From contig NZ_JHZY01000004.1 in the NCBI RefSeq assembly GCF_000687915.1, forward strand, positions 2,118,001 to 2,182,000: a DNA stretch of 64,000 bases, given 5' to 3'. The translations under genes were made by a program, and so were the position numbers. Positions 58,636 to 64,000 of this stretch are shown piece by piece (position 1 is the first letter of the stretch; each line of letters begins with the position of its first letter). The notes under the pieces are model-generated. The model did not search any database and was not told the DNA's origin. It saw only the letters and a list, made by a program, of their open reading frames with translations. The stretch is from Leeuwenhoekiella sp. MAR_2009_132. GTDB taxonomy: Bacteria > Bacteroidota > Bacteroidia > Flavobacteriales > Flavobacteriaceae.

Positions 58636-60834
58636 ATGACTTCAGAAGAAATAGACTTACACGCAGCTCTTAAAAAATATTTTGGTTTTAGTCAATTTAA
58701 GGGACTACAGGAAGATGTGATCAAGAGTATCGTTAAAGGCGAACACACTTTTGTGATTATGCCTACAGGAGGTGGTAAATCGTTATGTTATCAATTACCT
58801 GCTTTAATTGAAGAAGGCACTGCAATTGTTGTGAGCCCTTTAATAGCTCTAATGAAAAATCAGGTTGATGCGCTTCGTGGGATTTCAAAAGAACACGGTA
58901 TTGCTCACGTACTTAATTCCTCTTTAAACAAAGGAGAAATAAAGCAGGTAAAAGAAGATATTTCAAACGGAATAACTAAGCTTTTATATGTTGCTCCAGA
59001 GTCGCTAACGAAAGAAGAGAATGTAGAATTTTTACGTTCTGAGAAAATAAGTTTTGTTGCCATTGATGAAGCGCATTGTATAAGTGAATGGGGGCATGAT
59101 TTTAGACCAGAGTATCGTAACCTAAGACACATTATAAAGCGAATAGGGGATGACATTCCCATAATTGCAGTTACTGCTACCGCGACTCCAAAAGTACAGG
59201 AGGACATCATGAAAAATTTAGGGATTTCTGATGCAAACTCTTTTAGAGCTTCCTTTAACAGGCCTAATCTGTATTATGAGATACGTCCTAAAACAAAAAA
59301 TGTTGATGCAGATATAATCAGGTTTATAAAACAAAACCAGGGTAAAAGCGGTATTATTTATTGTTTAAGCCGAAAGCGAGTAGAAGAACTTGCTCAGGTT
59401 TTACAGGTAAATGGGGTCTCTGCGGTGCCTTATCATGCAGGTTTAGATGCTAAGACGCGAGCTAAACATCAAGATATGTTTCTTATGGAAGATGTTGATG
59501 TCGTTGTTGCTACCATAGCATTTGGTATGGGTATAGATAAGCCAGACGTACGTTTTGTAATACATCATGATATACCAAAAAGTATAGAGAGCTATTATCA
59601 GGAAACCGGTAGAGCCGGCCGTGACGGCGGTGAGGGACATTGCCTTGCTTACTACGCCTATAAAGATATTGAGAAGTTAGAAAAATTTATGAGCGGCAAA
59701 CCTGTTGCAGAACAGGAAATAGGTCACGCATTGTTACAAGAGGTTGTAGCTTATGCAGAAACTTCAATGTCTAGGCGTAAATTTATTCTTCATTATTTTG
59801 GGGAAGAATTTGATAATGAAACTGGAGAAGGCGGAGATCTTGATGACAATGTACGTAACCCTAAAAAGAAGCATGAGGCAAAAGACGAAGTTGTTCAAAT
59901 GTTGAATGTTGTCAAAAATACCGGAGAAATATATAAAAGTAAAGAACTGGTATTAACGCTTGTAGGAAAGTCAAATGCGATCATTTCCTCGCACAGAACA
60001 GATGACGAGCCTTACTTCGGAAGCGGAAAAGATAAAGAACCCGGCTACTGGAGAGCGCTTTCAAGGCAAATACTTGTTGCTGGATTTTTAAAGAAAGATA
60101 TTGAAACCTACGGCGTTATAAAAATGACCAGGGCAGGCGAGAAATTTCTTGAGAATCCACAGTCTTTTATGATGACTGAAGATCATATGTTTGACAATTC
60201 AAGAGATGAAGTTGTAGAACGCGGAAACTCTAATGGAGGAGGTGCAGATGCAAAGCTTATTGCTATGTTGAAAGACCTTCGTAAGAAAGTAGGCAAGAAA
60301 AAAGGTGTACCACCGTACGTAGTTTTTCAGGATATGTCTCTAGACGACATGGCGATTAAATATCCTACGACGCTAGATGAGATGGCAAACGTTTTTGGTG
60401 TAGGAGAAGGAAAAGCAAAAAAATACGGTAAAGAATTTATAGACCTCATTACAGATTATGTAGCTGAAAATGATATTCTAAAGCCAGACGAATTAGTTGT
60501 TAAATCTACTGGTACTAACAGTGCATTAAAGTTATATATAATACAAAATGTTGATCGAAAATTACCTCTAGACGATATAGCTTCTGCAAAAGGTTTAGAA
60601 ATGGCCGATTTTGTAAAAGAGATGGAAGTAATTGTAAACAGTGGTACAAAATTGAACATCAATTACTGGATAGAAGATATTCTTGATGAAGATCAACAAG
60701 AAGAACTACACGAATACTTTTTAGAAGCCGAGACAGATAGTATTGAAGCTGCTTTAGATGAGTTTGATGGAGATTATGATGAAGAAGAGCTTAAACTTTA
60801 TCGCATCAAATTTCTTAGTGAAGTAGCAAATTAA
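58636..60834 (+). CDS. recQ: ATP-dependent DNA helicase RecQ
   Basis: A 732-residue helicase, longer than E. coli RecQ (609). Helicase motifs: MPTGGGKSLCYQ (K48), DEAHCISEWGHDFR (DEAH 144-147), TATATP, and QETGRAGRDG. The zinc-binding region, normally four Cys, reads AETSMSRRKFILHYFGEEF then TGEGGDLDDNVRNP (about 375-410): no cysteine remains. An HRDC-like domain (about 520-590, LIAMLKDLRKKVGKKKGVPP and DEMANVFGVGEGKAKKYG) and an acidic C-terminal extension follow. The gene is divergent from kdsD and monocistronic. Confidence 0.93.
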   Translation: MTSEEIDLHAALKKYFGFSQFKGLQEDVIKSIVKGEHTFVIMPTGGGKSLCYQLPALIEEGTAIVVSPLIALMKNQVDALRGISKEHGIAHVLNSSLNKGEIKQVKEDISNGITKLLYVAPESLTKEENVEFLRSEKISFVAIDEAHCISEWGHDFRPEYRNLRHIIKRIGDDIPIIAVTATATPKVQEDIMKNLGISDANSFRASFNRPNLYYEIRPKTKNVDADIIRFIKQNQGKSGIIYCLSRKRVEELAQVLQVNGVSAVPYHAGLDAKTRAKHQDMFLMEDVDVVVATIAFGMGIDKPDVRFVIHHDIPKSIESYYQETGRAGRDGGEGHCLAYYAYKDIEKLEKFMSGKPVAEQEIGHALLQEVVAYAETSMSRRKFILHYFGEEFDNETGEGGDLDDNVRNPKKKHEAKDEVVQMLNVVKNTGEIYKSKELVLTLVGKSNAIISSHRTDDEPYFGSGKDKEPGYWRALSRQILVAGFLKKDIETYGVIKMTRAGEKFLENPQSFMMTEDHMFDNSRDEVVERGNSNGGGADAKLIAMLKDLRKKVGKKKGVPPYVVFQDMSLDDMAIKYPTTLDEMANVFGVGEGKAKKYGKEFIDLITDYVAENDILKPDELVVKSTGTNSALKLYIIQNVDRKLPLDDIASAKGLEMADFVKEMEVIVNSGTKLNINYWIEDILDEDQQEELHEYFLEAETDSIEAALDEFDGDYDEEELKLYRIKFLSEVAN

Positions 60835-60853
60835 TTTCCTAAAATTATTAGTT

Positions 60854-60896
60854 GGTTGTGTTTGAAGAGTACATTTATGTACTTTTCAAACTAACC
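60854..60896. other. long hairpin between recQ and the polysaccharide locus
   Basis: GTTTGAAGAGTAC (60860-60872) and GTACTTTTCAAAC (60879-60891) form a 13-bp stem with one G-U around ATTTAT, extended by GGTT/AACC further out. No T-run follows on the plus strand, so it is not a standard terminator; it may be a recQ 3' mRNA structure or a Rho-dependent end. Confidence 0.55.
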
Positions 60897-60929
60897 TGCT
60901 TTACTATTTCATAATAAAACGTTAAAGGC

Positions 60930-60937
60930 TATATTTG
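60930..60937 (+). promoter_or_regulatory. -7 promoter element of the polysaccharide export operon
   Basis: TATATTTG matches TANNTTTG exactly and ends 23 nt before the ATG at 60961. Confidence 0.5.
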
Positions 60938-60960
60938 TCGAAGTTGCAATCCCAACTAAT

Positions 60961-61851
60961 ATGAAAATTCCTACAAGAAATCCATTTTTACTTCAAAATT
61001 GGGAGTTAGAACAGCGAAGCTCTGCCCTGTCGTTATTAAAACCTTCAAAAAAGTTTTCTAATTTTCTTTTTAGATTAGCTTTTTTAGCACTCTTCGCTAC
61101 GTTCGGTTCTTGCATTCCTACTAAAAAACTCACCTATCTTCAAGAGTCAAACACACTTCAGGACAGTCTTATACAAGTTAATGTTTTAAAAAGCCCCTAT
61201 AGAGTTCAGGTTCATGATGTTCTGAGTATTCGTGTTAAAGCGTTAGATCAGGAATTAGTAGCTTTATTCAATCCGCAAGGAGGAGAAGGCGAAGGTGGTA
61301 GCCTGGGCGATGGCTACTATTACGATGGGTTCGTGGTAGATGATCATGGTAAAATACGCTTGCCTACACTAGGCGATGTATCTGTTTTAGGATATACCGT
61401 AGAAGAAATTAGAGAGCATATAGAGAAAAAATTATTGGATGACTATTTTACTGAAAATGCAAACATATTTGTAACCGTAAAATTAGCAGGTATTAAATAT
61501 ACTATTGCAGGTGAGGTAGGCAGCCCCGGTACTAAAGTTGAACTTGTTGAAGAGTTATCGCTTCTAGAAGCTATTGTGAATAGTGGAGATGTTACCCAAT
61601 TTGGGAATCGCACTGATGTCTTGATTTTAAGGCAATACCCTGGTGGCAGGAAAATTCACCACGTAGACTTGACGAAAATAGAGGCATTGAATTCGCCCTA
61701 TTATTATATTCAGCCGAATGATTTGATTCTCGTAAATCCGCTTCCGCAGAAATCGCTAGGAATAGGTACTACTGGTTTACAATCTTTAAATACGCTAGTT
61801 TCAGTATTTACTTTAGCAGTAACAACCGTTTTACTAATCACCCGACTTTAA
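60961..61851 (+). CDS. polysaccharide export lipoprotein (Wza/OPX type)
   Basis: A 296-residue outer-membrane export protein. The lipobox LFATFGSC puts lipidated Cys at about residue 51, after an unusually long 35-residue basic leader; no later start codon fits the signal better. The polysaccharide export domain follows (YRVQVHDVLSIRVKALDQE, VDDHGKIRLPTLGDVSVLG), then an SLBB domain (KYTIAGEVGSPGTKV, LLEAIVNSGDV). One hydrophobic helix ends the protein (LNTLVSVFTLAVTTVLLI). Its stop is adjacent to the ATG of the Wzc-type kinase gene (TAAATG), so they are co-translated. Confidence 0.92.
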   Translation: MKIPTRNPFLLQNWELEQRSSALSLLKPSKKFSNFLFRLAFLALFATFGSCIPTKKLTYLQESNTLQDSLIQVNVLKSPYRVQVHDVLSIRVKALDQELVALFNPQGGEGEGGSLGDGYYYDGFVVDDHGKIRLPTLGDVSVLGYTVEEIREHIEKKLLDDYFTENANIFVTVKLAGIKYTIAGEVGSPGTKVELVEELSLLEAIVNSGDVTQFGNRTDVLILRQYPGGRKIHHVDLTKIEALNSPYYYIQPNDLILVNPLPQKSLGIGTTGLQSLNTLVSVFTLAVTTVLLITRL

Positions 61852-64000
61852 ATGGAAGATGAGTTTGAAATAAAAGATTTACAGAACTTTTTTGACTTTA
61901 AGGGTTTTATAATTAAGGTACTTAGCTGGTGGCCGCTTTTTGTTGTTTGCATAGGTATTGCTTATTATATAGCACATTATAAAAATGTAAGAAAACAAAC
62001 GGTTTATCGTATGAGTAATATGATAACTGTTAAAGACGATCAAAATCCGTTTTTTACAGCAAATACGAGTCTTACCTTTAACTGGGGAGGAACCACAGAT
62101 AAGGTACAGACAGCGATAATTTTATTACGCTCAAGAAGTCATAATGAAGCGGTCGTAGAAAAATTACAGTTTTATGTAGATTACCTTCAACAAGGCGAAT
62201 ATCACCTTGAGGATATTTACGGTAATACCCCATTTACAGTAGATGTAAATGTTACAAGGCCTCAGTTGTTAGGTAAAATGATTAAGGTTGTTTTTGTAAG
62301 TGACAAAAAGTACCGATTAGAAATTGATTTTCAAGGCGGGACTTCTTCAGCTCAAAATTATAACACCAAAGAAATAAGTACTGTACCAGTGCCTAACAGC
62401 GCTATAGTAAAAGAATATAATTTAGGAGATCCTGTAGATTTACCGTATTTCAATTTTAAACTGAACCCATCTGGAATTCCAGCTGAAATTGGTAAAGAAT
62501 ATCTTATTCAGTTTAATGCATTTGATGGTGCTGTAGGTAGATACAGGGGTATAGGAATAGACCAGACGCCTACGGGATCTAGCATTTTAAGCTTGAGTCT
62601 CACCGGCACTAACAAAAAAAGGCTGGTTGATTATTTAAATTCTTCGGTGCGCGTACTTAGCGAAACCCAATTAGAGCGTAAGAATTTATTTGCCACAAGA
62701 ACTATAAAATTTATTGATAGTAGTCTTGCTGTGAAGACGGCGGAGATGAGTAGCGTTCAGGAAGAATTAGATTCATTTAGAGATAACAATTCTTCGGTAG
62801 GAATAGGAGGGAGTGAAGAAGGTTTAATAACCAAAATAACCGAGTTAGATGCGCAAAAGCAAAATTTAGAACAGCGTCTTCAGTATTACCAGGATTTGGA
62901 GCGTTATTTACGTACGCGGGAAGATTATGGTACAGATATTCCGGCGCCTTCAATTACTGGCATTGGTGAAGGTAGTGTAACGCAAAGTGTATCAAGTATT
63001 ATAGAATTAGCCGAAGAGCGAAAACGACTGGCATATTCTGCAAAACCGAACAACCCGGCGTTTAAAGACTTAGACAGGCGTATCAACGCAATTAAATCGG
63101 TTTTATTTGAAAATATGGCTTCAAGCCAGCAAATACTTAATCGTCAATTGCGAGATGTTCGCAGTGAGATCGCACAGACTGAATCTCAAATGCGGAAACT
63201 TCCAAATGAACAGCAACAACTTTTTGGCATACAGCGAAGATACAATCTTACTGAAGGAGCGTATGGTTTGTTTTTAGATAAGCGAAGTCAGGCAGGAATT
63301 GTTAAAGCAGCTAATGTTTCAGATATATTGATTATTGACGAAGCTAAAGATACAGGTGGTGGTGCCATAGGCCCTAATACTGAAGTGAGTTATGTTATGG
63401 CTATCGTGGCAGGAACTGTGGTGCCTCTGGTTATTGTATTTCTACTGTTCTTTTTTGATACTAAAATAAGCAACCCTAACGAAATAAAAAGACTTTCAAA
63501 AATACCTGTTTTAGGAGCTATAGGAAAGAGCAATTCTAAAAGTAATCTTGTAGTAATCGAAGATCCCAGATCTGCAATTTCTGAAGCATTTAGAGGTATA
63601 CGGTCTAGTCTTCAGTTTATTTATAGAAAACAAAAGATTGAAGGAGCTAAGACGGTACGTGTTACTTCTTCAGTAAGTGGAGAAGGTAAAACATTTTGTA
63701 GTATCAACTTAGCCAGTGTATTTGCCTTAAGCGAACGCAAAACAGTTCTTGTAGGTCTTGACTTGCGTAAGCCAAAGATATTTGGAGATTTCAATTTACC
63801 TCTAGATAAGGGTGTTGTTAATTATTTGATAGGAGAAGATAATCTAGAATCCATAATTCAAAAAACACAAATCCCTCATCTTGATGTGATTTTGGCAGGT
63901 TCAGTACCTCCTAATCCTTCAGAGCTCTTAATGAGTGATCAGATGGATGTTTTAATTGAAGAGTTGAAGAAGAAGTACGATTACATAGTCCTAGACACTC
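61852..64000 (+). CDS. Wzc-type polysaccharide tyrosine autokinase (3' end beyond window)
   Basis: At least 716 residues are inside the window and the frame is open at 64000, so the C-terminal Tyr cluster is not visible. Order: N-terminal membrane helix (WWPLFVVCIGIAYYIAHY), a periplasmic Wzz domain with long coiled coils (about 60-500), a second helix (YVMAIVAGTVVPLVIVFLLF), then the kinase. Walker A is SVSGEGKT (K613), Walker A' VLVGLDLRKP (about 632-641) and Walker B IVLDT begins at the window edge. It controls chain length and export with the Wza-type protein, whose stop meets its ATG. Confidence 0.9.
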   Translation, partial: MEDEFEIKDLQNFFDFKGFIIKVLSWWPLFVVCIGIAYYIAHYKNVRKQTVYRMSNMITVKDDQNPFFTANTSLTFNWGGTTDKVQTAIILLRSRSHNEAVVEKLQFYVDYLQQGEYHLEDIYGNTPFTVDVNVTRPQLLGKMIKVVFVSDKKYRLEIDFQGGTSSAQNYNTKEISTVPVPNSAIVKEYNLGDPVDLPYFNFKLNPSGIPAEIGKEYLIQFNAFDGAVGRYRGIGIDQTPTGSSILSLSLTGTNKKRLVDYLNSSVRVLSETQLERKNLFATRTIKFIDSSLAVKTAEMSSVQEELDSFRDNNSSVGIGGSEEGLITKITELDAQKQNLEQRLQYYQDLERYLRTREDYGTDIPAPSITGIGEGSVTQSVSSIIELAEERKRLAYSAKPNNPAFKDLDRRINAIKSVLFENMASSQQILNRQLRDVRSEIAQTESQMRKLPNEQQQLFGIQRRYNLTEGAYGLFLDKRSQAGIVKAANVSDILIIDEAKDTGGGAIGPNTEVSYVMAIVAGTVVPLVIVFLLFFFDTKISNPNEIKRLSKIPVLGAIGKSNSKSNLVVIEDPRSAISEAFRGIRSSLQFIYRKQKIEGAKTVRVTSSVSGEGKTFCSINLASVFALSERKTVLVGLDLRKPKIFGDFNLPLDKGVVNYLIGEDNLESIIQKTQIPHLDVILAGSVPPNPSELLMSDQMDVLIEELKKKYDYIVLDT

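Noticed and set aside
1..64000. CRISPR array, prophage, insertion sequence or toxin-antitoxin pair
   Set aside because: No regular spaced repeats, integrase, transposase, structural phage genes or recognisable toxin-antitoxin pairs were seen.

Overview
The window is chromosomal DNA from a member of the Bacteroidota, almost certainly a marine-type Flavobacteriaceae. The evidence is low GC, a PorV/PorQ-family outer-membrane protein (type IX secretion relatives), ribosomal protein bTHX, a fused cyclophilin-FKBP protein, many two-domain lipoproteins, TANNTTTG-type -7 promoter elements, and few Shine-Dalgarno sequences. I cannot fix the genus. I see no rRNA, tRNA, CRISPR array, insertion sequence or prophage. 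Nearly all of the window is vertically inherited-looking housekeeping and accessory metabolism, with short intergenic gaps.

Layout. 1-306 is a non-coding hairpin block. 307-3761 carries a M48 protease, a M15 carboxypeptidase with two GNAT acetyltransferases in one operon, a third GNAT and dipeptidase E. 3884-8486 has two tandem regulatory-domain proteins, a DUF6702 protein and a large M1 aminopeptidase. TatA is at 8568. 9087-12477 is a kynurenine operon (kynU, kmo and an O-methyltransferase). 12561-20059 contains two MFS exporters, a probable structured RNA, a lipoprotein, a pirin, an outer-membrane barrel and an ABC exporter. 20061-29258 is a redox and light-damage region: SDR, AKR, a small stress-like lipoprotein plus 52-aa membrane protein, FeS-type photolyase, cry-DASH, a 47-aa DUF2256 protein, flavin reductase, Old Yellow Enzyme, methyltransferase and MsrA. 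29386-41436 has a zinc-ribbon-family protein without its cysteines, Nif3, LpxK, a TPR hybrid histidine kinase, GAPDH, LipA, a degenerate alpha/beta hydrolase, MFS and SRPBCC proteins. 41556-50863 has a MazG-like protein, an ABC-F protein, a lipid-linked glycosyltransferase pair, a LolD-like ATPase, YaaA, bTHX, the double immunophilin and IlvE. 50963-60834 has DUF4920, MnmD, a PorV-family protein, PssA, a CAT-like protein, NUDIX, then the operon kdsD-tatC-CMD-lptB and divergent recQ. 60961-64000 opens a capsule or exopolysaccharide locus (Wza-type lipoprotein, then a Wzc-type kinase cut by the window end).

How the genes work together. Envelope building is the strongest theme: KdsD, LpxK and LptB make and export lipid A/LPS, PssA makes phospholipid, and the Wza/Wzc pair exports polysaccharide. 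The photolyase operon couples two DNA-repair/cryptochrome flavoproteins with a flavin reductase and a tiny zinc-finger protein by 1-12 nt spacings and an ATGA overlap. Neighbouring redox genes (AKR, OYE, MsrA) share a TTAACAGG-like upstream motif, which suggests a photo-oxidative stress regulon. Two proteins in the window that normally hold structural zinc (RecQ and the DUF164-type zinc ribbon) have lost all their zinc cysteines, while the catalytic-zinc proteases keep their ligands.

The most promising less-described items are the flavin reductase-DUF2256-cryDASH-FeS photolyase unit, the shared redox motif, the paired zinc-site losses, the kynurenine operon with a methyltransferase, a putative structured RNA at 13774-13880, and a long terminator-bounded spacer at 39695-40118.
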